Shown piece by piece: positions 16,957 to 26,668 of a stretch of DNA of 64,000 bases. Positions within the stretch are counted from its first letter, which is position 1, and every line of letters begins with the position of its first letter. The position numbers and the translations under genes are program-made. Source of the stretch: Parabacteroides sp. (lineage in GTDB: Bacteria > Bacteroidota > Bacteroidia > Bacteroidales > Tannerellaceae); assembly GCA_019417325.1 (NCBI GenBank), contig DXVO01000005.1, positions 30,483-94,482 of the forward strand, given 5' to 3'. Below the pieces are notes generated by a model. That model was not told the origin of the DNA. It saw only the letters and a list, made by a program, of their open reading frames with translations, and searched no databases.

Positions 16957-19611
16957 CTATGAAAGAAATTTGTTCAGTCGTAGTTTTAGCTCAAAAGGTT
17001 TAATCGGCTTGGATATATAGCCATTGAAACCATTTTGTTTTACCCGTTGCTCATCCTCGGCAAATGCAAAAGCGGTAACTGCAATAATAGGTATTTTCTG
17101 GTCTTCTTCCCTGATTATAGCCGTGGCTTCGTACCCATTCATTTCCGGCATTTTTAAATCCATTAAAATCAAGCTGGGATGATGTTGTCTGTATAGTTCT
17201 ACTGCTTCTTTTCCGTTGTGTGCATGCAGAAGGTTATAATCCTTAAGCAGTGCATGGATCAAAATGTAGTTACTCTCATTATCTTCGGCAACCAACAAGG
17301 TAATATCTTTTTGCTGTTTGGATGCAGTGGACTGGGATATGGTGACTATTTCTTCTGTACTTTTATCCTGTATGATAGTATCCGGCAGGGTGAACCAGAA
17401 TGTAGAACCTTTGCCGTATTCGGATTCTACGCCGATTTCTCCGTTGAGCTTTTTAATAATCATTTGGCAAATAGATAAGCCTAAACCCGTACCCTGTGCA
17501 AAACTGTTTAATTTCACGAACCGGTTGAATACCGTCTTTTTTTTCTCTGCCTCGATACCACATCCGGTATCACTTACATAGAAGTATAATTTATCCTCTT
17601 CATGACGATATCCGAAATGTATATGTCCTTGTGCCGTAAATTTGATGGAATTGTTGATAAAGTTTGTAATGACCTGTGCCAAACGGTTTTTGTCTGTTGA
17701 TATTATACAATTCGGAATATTTTCTACGAATGAGATTTTTACTCCTTCGGCTGCCTTTATCTGGGATGTTTGTTCTATGTCTGAGAAGAGTTGGTTGATA
17801 TCTATTTGTGAATTAATAAACTCCAATGTTCCGGCCTCGATTTTGGCAACATCCAGTATATCATTGATTAATTGCAACAATAATTCGTTGTTGCTGTTGA
17901 TGATATTCAGATAATCATTACGCTCATCATCATTTTCGGCGATTGTCAATAAGGTAGAGAAACCGACTATCGCATTCAGAGGAGTACGGATTTCATGACT
18001 CATATTGGCAAGAAATGCCGATTTCAGGCGGTCGGATTCTTCTGCTTTCTCTTTTGCCTTGCGGAGTTCTATTTCTCCTTGTTTCTGTTTGGTGATATCT
18101 TCTTTTTTGAAGATGAGCCCTAATAAGTTCCCCTCCTTATCCAGAACCGGGTTTGCCAGGGAATGGATAAATTGTCCGGGATGGCATTCCCTGACAAGTT
18201 CTGCCTTTTGTTTGTTTTCCATAGCCTGCATAATAATACAGTTGTCGCAATAAGGCTTTTGATTGTCTGGAATAATACAGCAATGTTTCTCTCCGTATTG
18301 CGGAAAACAAGGCATTTGTATATCATTCTCCCATTTAACGGAATAATCCGGATTAATAAAACGGATGGATGCCTGGATATTATTTAAAATGACTGTATTG
18401 TCACTCTGTAAATCAAGCAGTTTATTCTTTATGCGGCTGGTACGTGCAAAGAAATAAAGTATCGTAACTAAGAATATGAATAAGACTCCGGCTAAAATCA
18501 ATAAGATTTCAAATTTATATTGTACGAAGAGTCCTAACTCCGTATTGATTAATTTTGAAGAAGGTGGGAGATTCTCTATCGGAATGTGTAATTCTTTTAA
18601 CTTTTTAGCATCAAAAGTATAAACATTGGGAATGACCTGCGGATATATATCTTTCGACGGGTTTTTTAAAATCTCGACAGCCTGGCTTGCCAGATCTTTT
18701 CCGATTGAACGGTATTCGGGAATATATCCTCCTATAGCCCAGTGGCCTAAACCTATGGATGTAAGTGAGAATGCAGGTATTCTGGTATTTGCAAGCATCA
18801 TTGTATAGGTTGCGTTACCCATATAATATCCGTCATTTACATCGACACGCCAGGTTCCTAACATGATTACTGTATTTTCCGGGAGCGACTTTATTTGCTC
18901 TATAATATTGTAAAGGTCGTTTTTCCGTCCGTCAAGAGGAATGAAGTTTAAACCTTTTATTTTTGAAATTTCTTGTCTGACAAAGGATTGTAGAGCTAAA
19001 CCTCCATAACTGTTATCTGTGATAAGAGCTATATTTTGAGTTTTAGGATATAACTTGCGGGCAAGTTCTACATTCGCTTTGACATTATAGGAATATACAA
19101 ATCCTCCAATACGGTGCTTTTTCTCTTTGAAGTGGTCGATATCGATACTACTGGGTTCCCAATGGGCAATGTTGATGTTGCTGTCCGGTAATAATACAGC
19201 GTTACGGCTGACCATACCACACAATACAGGAGTGTTTTTTGTGTTCTGATCATTGAGGGAGAGATAGGAAGTCCATCCTTCTTGTCCAAGAATAACAATT
19301 AACAAAGGGGCGTTTTCTCCCTGGTATTTGTTTAGGAGAGTACGTATTTTATTTTTCCATAAAGACGCTTCGGGAAGGCTTTTGCAGTTCATGTTTTCGA
19401 TTACGACAGGAGCATTTCCTCCCAGACGTTTATATTCGTCCATGAACTCCGATATGTTTTGCGTTGTGTTCCGGGTATCCGGATTATATGAACTGATGAT
19501 CAGAATAGGGCTACCGTTGTCTGCAGAAACATCACATATATGTAAAGAGCATATTATGCATATAAGCATGAGTCTGAGTGTTGTTATTTTAATCGCTGAT
19601 AGCTTAGTCAT
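16957..19611 (-). CDS. hybrid sensor histidine kinase with periplasmic substrate-binding-like sensor and receiver
   Basis: About 884 residues. The signal segment is followed by a periplasmic ABC-substrate-binding-like sensor (ILIISSYNPDTRNTTQNISE, IALITDNSYGGLALQSF). Next come a transmembrane helix (EILLILAGVLFIFLVTILYF), a PAS-like region containing a CDNCI cysteine pair, HisKA with HEIRTPLNAIVGFS, and HATPase boxes (NFINNSIKFT, DTGCGIE, GTGLGLSICQMI). The C-terminal receiver has LILMDLKMPEMNGYEA and a later YISKPI. There is no DNA-binding output. The ATG at 19609-19611 is chosen because the TACTTTTG box at 19676-19669 starts transcription below the longer in-frame ATG at 19671. Confidence 0.9.
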   Translation of the reverse strand: MTKLSAIKITTLRLMLICIICSLHICDVSADNGSPILIISSYNPDTRNTTQNISEFMDEYKRLGGNAPVVIENMNCKSLPEASLWKNKIRTLLNKYQGENAPLLIVILGQEGWTSYLSLNDQNTKNTPVLCGMVSRNAVLLPDSNINIAHWEPSSIDIDHFKEKKHRIGGFVYSYNVKANVELARKLYPKTQNIALITDNSYGGLALQSFVRQEISKIKGLNFIPLDGRKNDLYNIIEQIKSLPENTVIMLGTWRVDVNDGYYMGNATYTMMLANTRIPAFSLTSIGLGHWAIGGYIPEYRSIGKDLASQAVEILKNPSKDIYPQVIPNVYTFDAKKLKELHIPIENLPPSSKLINTELGLFVQYKFEILLILAGVLFIFLVTILYFFARTSRIKNKLLDLQSDNTVILNNIQASIRFINPDYSVKWENDIQMPCFPQYGEKHCCIIPDNQKPYCDNCIIMQAMENKQKAELVRECHPGQFIHSLANPVLDKEGNLLGLIFKKEDITKQKQGEIELRKAKEKAEESDRLKSAFLANMSHEIRTPLNAIVGFSTLLTIAENDDERNDYLNIINSNNELLLQLINDILDVAKIEAGTLEFINSQIDINQLFSDIEQTSQIKAAEGVKISFVENIPNCIISTDKNRLAQVITNFINNSIKFTAQGHIHFGYRHEEDKLYFYVSDTGCGIEAEKKKTVFNRFVKLNSFAQGTGLGLSICQMIIKKLNGEIGVESEYGKGSTFWFTLPDTIIQDKSTEEIVTISQSTASKQQKDITLLVAEDNESNYILIHALLKDYNLLHAHNGKEAVELYRQHHPSLILMDLKMPEMNGYEATAIIREEDQKIPIIAVTAFAFAEDEQRVKQNGFNGYISKPIKPFELKLRLNKFLS

Positions 19612-19668
19612 GTAGTACGATGTTTTGAACAATATGGACACTTCCCGTCCTAATAATTGTATCTGGTG

Positions 19669-19676
19669 CAAAAGTA
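19669..19676 (-). promoter_or_regulatory. -7 box (TACTTTTG, minus strand) for the hybrid kinase gene
   Basis: A perfect TAnnTTTG on the minus strand, 57 nt before the preferred ATG. It excludes the upstream in-frame start. Confidence 0.5.
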
Positions 19677-19727
19677 GCTTATTTTTTGCATAAAGCCATT
19701 AAAATAAGCTATTTTCTGTGTCTGTCT

Positions 19728-19756
19728 TTTGATGTACAAGTGTTTCGTTATCTTTG
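19728..19756 (+). promoter_or_regulatory. mnmD promoter (-33 TTTG, -7 TATCTTTG)
   Basis: TTTG at 19728-19731 and TATCTTTG at 19749-19756 are 17 nt apart, slightly short of the usual spacing. Transcription would start near 19763, so the real start codon is 19778 rather than an in-frame ATG at 19754. Confidence 0.55.
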
Positions 19757-19777
19757 TACTCTTATTTTTATCATAAC

Positions 19778-20449
19778 ATGAAAGATAATCAAATGAACAG
19801 GGAGCTTCAACTGACTGCAGATGGTAGCCATACGTTGTTTATTCCTGAAATGGATGAGCACTATCATTCTGTAAACGGGGCCGTTCAGGAGTCCCGCCAT
19901 GTCTTTATTGAAGCGGGATTACATCAATTACAGAAAAAAAAGATCAATGTGTTTGAAATCGGTTTCGGTACAGGATTGAATGCCTTGCTGACCCTGTTGG
20001 ACACGGATATGAACGGATTATCTGTTTGCTATTATTCTATGGAGCGGTATCCGCTGCCGGCAGAATTAGTAAAAAGCTTGAATTACGGGGAGTTGGTTTG
20101 TGCTGAACGGAAAGATTTGTTCCAGAAGCTACATGCAGTTCCGTGGGATATCCCAGTGCAGATAACGGATCATTTTACATTGTGTAAGATTCAGGGAGAT
20201 AGTAATCTGTTAGATTTCCCGGACTCAGTGGATTTGGTCTATTTTGATGCATTTGCTCCGGATAAGCAACCGGAGATGTGGAATCATGAAGTGTTTGGAA
20301 AGTTGTATACAGCTATGAATAAAGGAGGTGTTTTAACCACATATTGTGCGAAAGGAGTAGTTCGGCGTATGATGAAAGAGGCCGGGTTCTCTGTTGAAAG
20401 AATACCCGGCCCCCCTGGAAAACGCGAAATGCTCCGCGCTATAAAATAG
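19778..20449 (+). CDS. mnmD: tRNA (5-methylaminomethyl-2-thiouridine)(34)-methyltransferase MnmD
   Basis: A 223-residue protein equivalent to the methyltransferase half of MnmC without the FAD-dependent oxidase half, the usual stand-alone form in Bacteroidetes. Signatures are the SAM-binding FEIGFGTGLNALLTLLD and the catalytic-region VDLVYFDAFAPDKQPEMWN. A C-terminal LTTYCAKGVVRRMMKEAGF is followed by RIPGPPGKREMLRA. It completes modification of the wobble uridine in several tRNAs. Its last 11 bases overlap the 3' end of the convergent trxA gene. Confidence 0.9.
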   Translation: MKDNQMNRELQLTADGSHTLFIPEMDEHYHSVNGAVQESRHVFIEAGLHQLQKKKINVFEIGFGTGLNALLTLLDTDMNGLSVCYYSMERYPLPAELVKSLNYGELVCAERKDLFQKLHAVPWDIPVQITDHFTLCKIQGDSNLLDFPDSVDLVYFDAFAPDKQPEMWNHEVFGKLYTAMNKGGVLTTYCAKGVVRRMMKEAGFSVERIPGPPGKREMLRAIK

Positions 20450-20753
20450 CTTCGATTTTAGAAACAAAAGTAGGTTTAGGAGCTGCTCCGACCTGCTTGT
20501 CTACCATTTTTCCGTCTTTAAAGAATAAAACGGTAGGGATATTGCGGATACCGAACTGGGCAACAACATCATTATTGTTGTCTACGTCCATTTTGCCTAT
20601 GGTGACACGGCCTTCATATTCACCGGCCAATTCGTCAATGATAGGACCAACCATGCGGCAAGGACCGCACCACTCTGCCCAAAAGTCAAGAACCATGGGC
20701 TTTCCGGAGTTTACCAACTCTTCAAAATTTGCATCTGTTACTTCTAATGCCAT
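20439..20753 (-). CDS. trxA: thioredoxin
   Basis: A 104-residue protein with the canonical active site DFWAEWCGPCRMVGPI, the cis-proline region NIPTVLFFKDG and a full single-domain thioredoxin length. There is no signal peptide, so it acts in the cytoplasm as a general disulfide reductase. It lies 70 nt downstream of dnaE on the same strand and its 3' end overlaps mnmD by 11 bases. Confidence 0.96.
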   Translation of the reverse strand: MALEVTDANFEELVNSGKPMVLDFWAEWCGPCRMVGPIIDELAGEYEGRVTIGKMDVDNNNDVVAQFGIRNIPTVLFFKDGKMVDKQVGAAPKPTFVSKIEAIL

Positions 20754-20823
20754 ACTATGTATCTATTTAATTTGTTTCTAATTAGCGTGCCAAAAATACG
20801 AATTCTTTCAGCACGCTCCAATA

Positions 20824-23800
20824 TTATCCGTTAATTTTGAAATCAATATTTTCATTCCCTTGTAAAAATTCAACCAGGTTGCGTGTTACATTCAGGCGGA
20901 TATTTTGGGAGAAGAAGTTTTGTGCAATATTATGTTCACTGTCCACTACTCTAAAATATAACAGGCTTTGCCCCGGATTGTTCTTTATCAGAACAGAAAG
21001 CTCATTGACGGTTGGTTCGTCCAGATCGTGAATCGGTACTGTAATGCTTATCTTTTCAATCAAGCGGTCTTTTTCATCCTGCAATAAACGAATGGAACCA
21101 ATCCGGAAGTCCAGTTCATCTTCTTTCCAGCGGCGAGGTTCTACACGGGCATTAATAAGCAGGTACATCCCTATTTTGCAATATTTGCTGTATTCTATAT
21201 AATCATTTCCGAAAAGAGCAATTTCTCCACTTCCGGTAAAATCTTCTATTTTTACTATACCATAAGGTTTTCCGTTTTTTGTCGTTCCTTCCCGGAAAGC
21301 GGTTACGATTCCTCCTAATAATAAATCCCGGTTTCTCAGGCTCTCACGGTCGTTTATCTCAACCATGCCTGTATTGCAAACATAAGTCAGGATGATGCGA
21401 TATTCGTCCAGCGGGTGGGCGGATAAATAAATGCCGACCAGTTCTTTTTCCTTATTCAGCTTTTCCAGATCGCCCCAGCGTTCGCATTGGGGAATTTCCG
21501 GTTTGGCAATAGCAACAAACGCGTCACCACCGAACAGCGAGTTAACGGCTGTGCTTTTATCCGTCTGATATTTGTTTCCATAGCGGACCAGTACTTCCAG
21601 AAATTGTTCTCCTTTGCCATTATCAGCAAAGAATTGTTCACGCTGGATGCCCATATCGTCGAATGCTCCGGCAAGTGCCAGCGATTCAATATTTTTCTTG
21701 TTGCAGGCAGTCAGGTTTACCCGTTCTACAAAATCGAATATGTTGGTGTAAGGGCCATTTTTTTTGCGTTCCTCTATGATATTCATTACAGCAGATTCGC
21801 CAACACCTTTAATGGCTCCCAGGCCAAAACGGATGTTTTTGTCTTTATCTACACTGAATTTTAAAATAGACTCGTTTACGTCCGGACCGAGAACCTGGAT
21901 GCCCATTGCTTTACATTCATCCATGAATTTTGTGATGTCCACAATGTTGGATAGACTTCGGCTCAATACGGCAGCCATATATTCGGAAGGGAAATTGGCT
22001 TTCAGATAAGCTGTCTGGTAAGCAACCCAGGAATAACAAGTCGCATGGCTCTTGTTGAACGCATAGGAGGCAAACTTTTCCCAGTCAGACCATATCTTTT
22101 GCAATGTATTTTCCTTGTATCCGTTAGCCTGTCCACCTGCCATGAATTTTGCTTTCAGGTGGTTCATCTTTTCGATAAGCTTTTTACCCATTGCTTTACG
22201 GAGGGCATCGCTTTCGCCACGAGTGAAGTTTGCCAGCAAACGGGATAAAAGCATGACCTGTTCCTGATAGACAGTGATACCGTATGTATCTTTCAGGTAT
22301 CGTTCCATTACGGGAATATCGTATTTGATTTCCTCTTTACCTTGTTTACGGGCGATGAAGGCCGGGATGTAATCCATAGGTCCCGGACGATACAGGGCAT
22401 TCATCGCTATCAGGTCTTCAAACTTGGACGGTTGGAGTTCTTTGAGGTATTTCTGCATACCGGCGGATTCAAACTGGAATGTTCCGGTTGTTTTACCATC
22501 ACAGTAAAGTTTGTAAGTTGCCGGATCTTCCAGACTGATGGTGTCGATATCCAGGTCTTTTCCCGTAGTCAGCTTAATATTCTCAATAGCCTCTTTGATG
22601 ATGGACAATGTTTTTAGTCCCAGGAAGTCCATCTTAATCAAGCCGGTTTCTTCGATGACAGAGCCTTCATACTGGGTTACCAGCATTTCCTCTCCGGTGT
22701 CTTTGTCTTTTGCAGTGCTGACCGGAACTACATCTGAAATGTCATACCGTCCGATGATAACCCCACAGGCATGCACACCGGTATTACGGACGTTTCCTTC
22801 CAGCATTTGTGCATATTTCAGCGTATCTCTTGCCAACGGATCGTTTCCGGTGGCCGCGGCTTTCAACTCCGGTACGTAATTAATGGCATCACCCAGTTTG
22901 AATTTCTTCATATCGGGGATTTTGTCCGGTACCAATTTTGCCAGACGGTTTGATTCCGATAACGGTAGCTTTTGTACACGGGCAACGTCTTTAATTGCGG
23001 ATTTAGTTGCCATTGTACCATATGTGATAATATGTGCTACGCGGTCTGCCCCATATTTATCGGTTACCCAACGAAGTACCTCACCGCGTCCGTCATCATC
23101 AAAGTCCGTATCAATATCAGGGAGGGAGATACGGTCGGGATTTAAGAAACGTTCGAACAGCAAATCATATTTTATCGGGTCAATTCTGGTAATTCCCAGG
23201 CAATAAGCAACAGCCGAACCTGCAGCCGAACCACGACCCGGACCTACCGATACGCCCAGTTCTTCACGGGCGGCGCGAATGAAGTCCTGCACGATAAGGA
23301 AGTAGCCGGGGAAACCCATTGTTTTCATGATGTGCAGTTCGAAATTCAATCGTTCCTCCACTTCATCGGTCAGTTTGTCTCCATAGCAAATGCGGGCGCC
23401 GTCGTATGTCAGTTTTTTCAGGTAATCGGCCTCCAGTTTGATGCGGTAAAGTTTATCGTATCCACCTAATTTCTTTATTTTGGAATGGGCGTCCTCTTCA
23501 CTCAGTACCACATTTCCGTTTTCATCGCGGGTAAATTCTTCGAATAAATCCTGTTCGGAGAATTTTTGCCGGTATCCTTCTTCCGTACCAAAATCTTCCG
23601 GAATAGCAAAAGTCGGCATAATAGGACCATGGTCGATGGTATAGAATTCAACTTTTTCCGCTATCTCCACTGTGTTTCTTAGTGCTTCCGGAATGTCGGC
23701 AAAGATGACGTTCATTTCAGCCGTTGTTTTCATCCATTCCTGCTTGGTATACCGCATGCGCTTTGGGTCGTCCAGGTCTTTTCCTGTACTAAGGCAGATA

Positions 23801-24627
23801 AGACGGTCGTGTGCTTCCGCATCTTCCTCATTTACGAAATGGACATCATTCGAAGCAATCAGTTTTACATTGTGCTTATGAGCTAATTCGATAAGGACTT
23901 TGTTTACTTCCTGTTGTTTTGGGAATGTGCTGGTGTCTGCTCCCGGCTTATGTGTTTCATGCCGTTGCATTTCCAGGTAGTAATCGTCTCCAAAAAGATT
24001 TTTGAACCAAAGGATGGAAGCTTCAGCTTTGTCTATCTGACCGTTCATGATATGTTGAGGAATTTCACCTCCCAGGCAAGCAGAACAAATAATGAGGTCT
24101 TCGTGATATTTTTCGAGTAGTTCCTTATCAATACGAGGACGTCCGTAGAATCCTTCTGTCCATGATAAAGAAACCATCTTAATCAGGTTTTTATATCCAT
24201 TTTCGTTTTTGGCAAGAACAATAAGGTGCCAGCCGCTACGGTCGTTCTGTGTGGAAAGTTTGCTATGTCGTCCGAAGCGGGCACAATAGCATTCGCATCC
24301 GATGATAGGTTTGAATATTTTCTTCTTTTCAGCTTCGATTTTTGCAGGAAGTTCGGCAAGGGTTGCTTGCTCTTCCGCAGTAAGTTCGGTTTTGCTTTTC
24401 AGGCTTTTCAACACTTTCTCATAGTCTTTGATAGCACCCAGCGGTTTGCTGTTCTTTTTAGAGACTTTATTGAAAAATTCTTTGATACCGAACATATTGC
24501 CATGGTCGGTAACAGCAATGGCATTCATCCCGTCTTTCTGTGCTTTGTCAATCAGAGCGTCGATGGATGCCTGCCCGTCCAGTAGTGAATACTGGGTATG
24601 TACGTGTAAATGTATAAACGGTTCCAT
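20824..24627 (-). CDS. dnaE: DNA polymerase III alpha subunit
   Basis: A 1267-residue replicative polymerase. Domains in order: the PHP domain (FIHLHVHTQYSLLDGQASI, AVTDHGNMFG), the palm with catalytic Asp residues (GPGRGSAAGSAVAYCLGIT, SLPDIDTDFDDDGRGE), and fingers and thumb including FNKSHATCYSWVAYQTAYLK. The C-terminal OB-fold region has GGIVTAFREGTTKNGKPYG. Length is slightly above the E. coli protein, as usual in Bacteroidetes. It is divergent from the barrel-protein gene at 24753. Confidence 0.97.
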   Translation of the reverse strand: MEPFIHLHVHTQYSLLDGQASIDALIDKAQKDGMNAIAVTDHGNMFGIKEFFNKVSKKNSKPLGAIKDYEKVLKSLKSKTELTAEEQATLAELPAKIEAEKKKIFKPIIGCECYCARFGRHSKLSTQNDRSGWHLIVLAKNENGYKNLIKMVSLSWTEGFYGRPRIDKELLEKYHEDLIICSACLGGEIPQHIMNGQIDKAEASILWFKNLFGDDYYLEMQRHETHKPGADTSTFPKQQEVNKVLIELAHKHNVKLIASNDVHFVNEEDAEAHDRLICLSTGKDLDDPKRMRYTKQEWMKTTAEMNVIFADIPEALRNTVEIAEKVEFYTIDHGPIMPTFAIPEDFGTEEGYRQKFSEQDLFEEFTRDENGNVVLSEEDAHSKIKKLGGYDKLYRIKLEADYLKKLTYDGARICYGDKLTDEVEERLNFELHIMKTMGFPGYFLIVQDFIRAAREELGVSVGPGRGSAAGSAVAYCLGITRIDPIKYDLLFERFLNPDRISLPDIDTDFDDDGRGEVLRWVTDKYGADRVAHIITYGTMATKSAIKDVARVQKLPLSESNRLAKLVPDKIPDMKKFKLGDAINYVPELKAAATGNDPLARDTLKYAQMLEGNVRNTGVHACGVIIGRYDISDVVPVSTAKDKDTGEEMLVTQYEGSVIEETGLIKMDFLGLKTLSIIKEAIENIKLTTGKDLDIDTISLEDPATYKLYCDGKTTGTFQFESAGMQKYLKELQPSKFEDLIAMNALYRPGPMDYIPAFIARKQGKEEIKYDIPVMERYLKDTYGITVYQEQVMLLSRLLANFTRGESDALRKAMGKKLIEKMNHLKAKFMAGGQANGYKENTLQKIWSDWEKFASYAFNKSHATCYSWVAYQTAYLKANFPSEYMAAVLSRSLSNIVDITKFMDECKAMGIQVLGPDVNESILKFSVDKDKNIRFGLGAIKGVGESAVMNIIEERKKNGPYTNIFDFVERVNLTACNKKNIESLALAGAFDDMGIQREQFFADNGKGEQFLEVLVRYGNKYQTDKSTAVNSLFGGDAFVAIAKPEIPQCERWGDLEKLNKEKELVGIYLSAHPLDEYRIILTYVCNTGMVEINDRESLRNRDLLLGGIVTAFREGTTKNGKPYGIVKIEDFTGSGEIALFGNDYIEYSKYCKIGMYLLINARVEPRRWKEDELDFRIGSIRLLQDEKDRLIEKISITVPIHDLDEPTVNELSVLIKNNPGQSLLYFRVVDSEHNIAQNFFSQNIRLNVTRNLVEFLQGNENIDFKING

Positions 24628-24718
24628 ATGATAAAAATCGCGTTCAATTCAGCCTATAAAGATACATCTTATTTCACAAAAAACTTCTTTGAATTGCCAT
24701 AATACAGATGAAAAAGTA

Positions 24719-24726
24719 TATCTTTG
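24719..24726 (+). promoter_or_regulatory. -7 box (TATCTTTG) for the 24753 gene
   Basis: A perfect TAnnTTTG. Transcription from it would begin near 24733, so the in-frame ATG at 24708 cannot be used and the ATG at 24753 is the start. Confidence 0.55.
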
Positions 24727-24752
24727 CCTTTGTAATCAGAAAGAAAGCCGTT

Positions 24753-25385
24753 ATGAAAAGAATAAGTTTAATTGTGTGCTTAGTGATGTTGACTGCCTTC
24801 TCTGCGATGGCGCAGGTTTCGTTTGGTGTCCGTGCGGGAGGGGCTTATTCGTCTATGGTGCAAAAAGTGGATGGTTCCATTTGTTCCGGTGCGCGGTTTG
24901 GTTTTAGTGTAGCCGGTATTTCTGATATACATTTATATAAAGGCCTGTCTTTGCGCCCGGAACTTGCTTTTACTAACCAGGGTGGTTCTTTCTTGTCGAA
25001 TTATGATGTTTCCGGAGCTAAAAACGCATTTAACAAATGTAATTATTATTCGATTCAGGTTCCGGTTAATCTGGCTTATACTTTTAATATAGACGGCGTT
25101 TATTTGGGCGTGTTTGTTGGGCCTGTCCTGGATTTTGCTTTATTCGGAAAAATGAAGACCGAAAATCAAAATGTGGATATTCATTTCGGAAAAACAGAAA
25201 AGACGGACCTGAAGTCTTTTGATTTAGGGGTGGATGTCGGTCTGATGGTTGAATATCGCAAGTTTTTCTTCTCTGTTACTGCCATATGCGGAACGTTGGA
25301 CCGTTTGTCCAAAAGAACTGGTGGGGAATCTCCTCTTTATCAGAATAATGTAACCTTCTCATTGGGTTATATGTTCCGTCGCTGA
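24753..25385 (+). CDS. outer-membrane beta-barrel protein (PorT-like family)
   Basis: A 210-residue protein with a signal peptide (MKRISLIVCLVMLTAFSAMA, cut before QVSFGVRAGG) and an eight-strand-type barrel. Visible strand patterns are VSFGVRAGGAYSSMV, LSLRPELAFTNQGGSF, YYSIQVPVNLAYTF, GVYLGVFVGPVLDF and a final NVTFSLGYMFRR. Similar proteins in Bacteroidetes are annotated as porin family or PorT; the specific role is unknown. It stands alone, followed by the rplM promoter. Confidence 0.8.
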   Translation: MKRISLIVCLVMLTAFSAMAQVSFGVRAGGAYSSMVQKVDGSICSGARFGFSVAGISDIHLYKGLSLRPELAFTNQGGSFLSNYDVSGAKNAFNKCNYYSIQVPVNLAYTFNIDGVYLGVFVGPVLDFALFGKMKTENQNVDIHFGKTEKTDLKSFDLGVDVGLMVEYRKFFFSVTAICGTLDRLSKRTGGESPLYQNNVTFSLGYMFRR

Positions 25386-25517
25386 TTATAGTATACGGCA
25401 ATCTTTTTCATAAAGGATTATTTCCTGAAAAATCTCTTTTTGTGGAAGTTGTAGCTTCCTGTTTAAAACTCCATCCTTTACTTCTTCTCGTTGTGATAGA
25501 AAAAGATAGCGAAAAGT

Positions 25518-25547
25518 TTTGTATTTCCCGGAAAAGCCGTACCTTTG
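25518..25547 (+). promoter_or_regulatory. ribosomal-protein operon promoter (-33 TTTG, -7 TACCTTTG)
   Basis: TTTG at 25518-25521 and TACCTTTG at 25540-25547 are 18 nt apart, a strong Bacteroidetes promoter. The transcript would carry a leader of about 130 nt before rplM. Confidence 0.75.
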
Positions 25548-25572
25548 CAAGCCGAATATTATCAAAATTGTA

Positions 25573-25625
25573 CTAAGAGTTTAGTTCTTAGCATGTTATT
25601 ACGTCTATAGTGTCCGTAGTAATAA
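25573..25625 (+). promoter_or_regulatory. structured rplM leader (two hairpins), possible autoregulatory site
   Basis: Two potential hairpins stand in the leader: CTAAGA/TCTTAG (25573-25591) and TTATTAC/GTAATAA (25596-25625). uL13 is a known leader-binding autoregulator in some bacteria, so this may be its binding site. That is inference. Confidence 0.4.
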
Positions 25626-25683
25626 TAAGGCTAAAACTGAACGCTTGTTTTTTAGAGTTATTAATTAATTAATTTTTAAAGCA

Positions 25684-26139
25684 GTGGATACTTTAAGTTT
25701 TAAGACCATTTCTGCAAACAAAGCAACTGTAAACAAAGAGTGGGTCATTGTTGACGCCGAAGGACAGACTTTGGGACGCCTTTGTGCAAAAGTAGCGAAA
25801 CTTTTGCGCGGTAAGTACAAACCCAATTTTACCCCGCACGTTGATTGTGGTGATAATGTGATCATTATCAATGCAGATAAAATCGTTCTGACTGGTAATA
25901 AGTGGAACGATCGTGTTTATTTGAGATATACCGGTTATCCCGGTGGTCAGATTGCCTATACACCGGCAGACCTGATGAGTAAAGGTGCAAGTCATTTGTT
26001 CCGTAAAGTAGTAAAGGGTATGCTCCCTAAAAATCGTCTGGGCGCTAAGTTACTGGCTAACTTATATGTATATGCGGGAACTGAGCACAAACACGAAGCT
26101 CAACAACCTAAATCAATTGATATAAACTCACTTAAATAA
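25684..26139 (+). CDS. rplM: 50S ribosomal protein L13 (uL13)
   Basis: A 151-residue protein with GTG as start codon. Family segments are WVIVDAEGQTLGRLCAKVAK, DNVIIINADKIVLTGNKW, KVVKGMLPKNRLG and AKLLANLYVYAGTEHKHEAQ. It is an early-assembly protein of the large subunit. It is first in rplM-rpsI-rpsB-tsf, five bases before rpsI. The GTG start plus a structured leader may limit its translation. Confidence 0.97.
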   Translation: MDTLSFKTISANKATVNKEWVIVDAEGQTLGRLCAKVAKLLRGKYKPNFTPHVDCGDNVIIINADKIVLTGNKWNDRVYLRYTGYPGGQIAYTPADLMSKGASHLFRKVVKGMLPKNRLGAKLLANLYVYAGTEHKHEAQQPKSIDINSLK

Positions 26140-26144
26140 TAACG

Positions 26145-26531
26145 ATGGAAGTAGTAAATGCAATAGGAAGACGTAAAGCAGCAGTTGCTCGCGTGTTCGT
26201 AAGCGAAGGAACGGGAAAGATAACTATCAATAAACGTGATCTTGCAAATTACTTTCCTTCTTCAATTCTTCAGTTCATTGTTAAGCAACCGCTTTCAAAA
26301 TTAAACGTTGCTGAACAATATGACATCAAAATCAACCTTGTAGGTGGTGGTTTTAAAGGTCAGTCTGAAGCAGCTCGTTTGGCAATCTCACGTGCATTGA
26401 TTAAGATCAATCCGGAAGATAAACCAGCCTTGAGAGCAGAAGGTTTTGTAACTCGTGATCCGCGTGCCGTTGAACGTAAGAAACCGGGACAACCGAAAGC
26501 TCGTAAGAGATTCCAGTTCAGCAAACGTTAA
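26145..26531 (+). CDS. rpsI: 30S ribosomal protein S9 (uS9)
   Basis: A 128-residue protein beginning MEVVNAIGRRKAAVARVFV and ending KKPGQPKARKRFQFSKR. The final Lys-Arg tail contacts P-site tRNA in the ribosome. Internal GGGFKGQSEAARLAISRAL is also typical. It is translated five bases after rplM, the conserved L13-S9 pair. Confidence 0.98.
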   Translation: MEVVNAIGRRKAAVARVFVSEGTGKITINKRDLANYFPSSILQFIVKQPLSKLNVAEQYDIKINLVGGGFKGQSEAARLAISRALIKINPEDKPALRAEGFVTRDPRAVERKKPGQPKARKRFQFSKR

Positions 26532-26668
26532 TGTTATTTGTGAGTTTCTTACAAGGACAAAGCGTTTAGTATCTAAATTATCGGGATTCTTTTTACATGC
26601 TGACATGCGGGAAGACTACCTGATGATTGAGTTAAACAAAGAAAGTAAACGATTTTAAAAAGAAAAAA

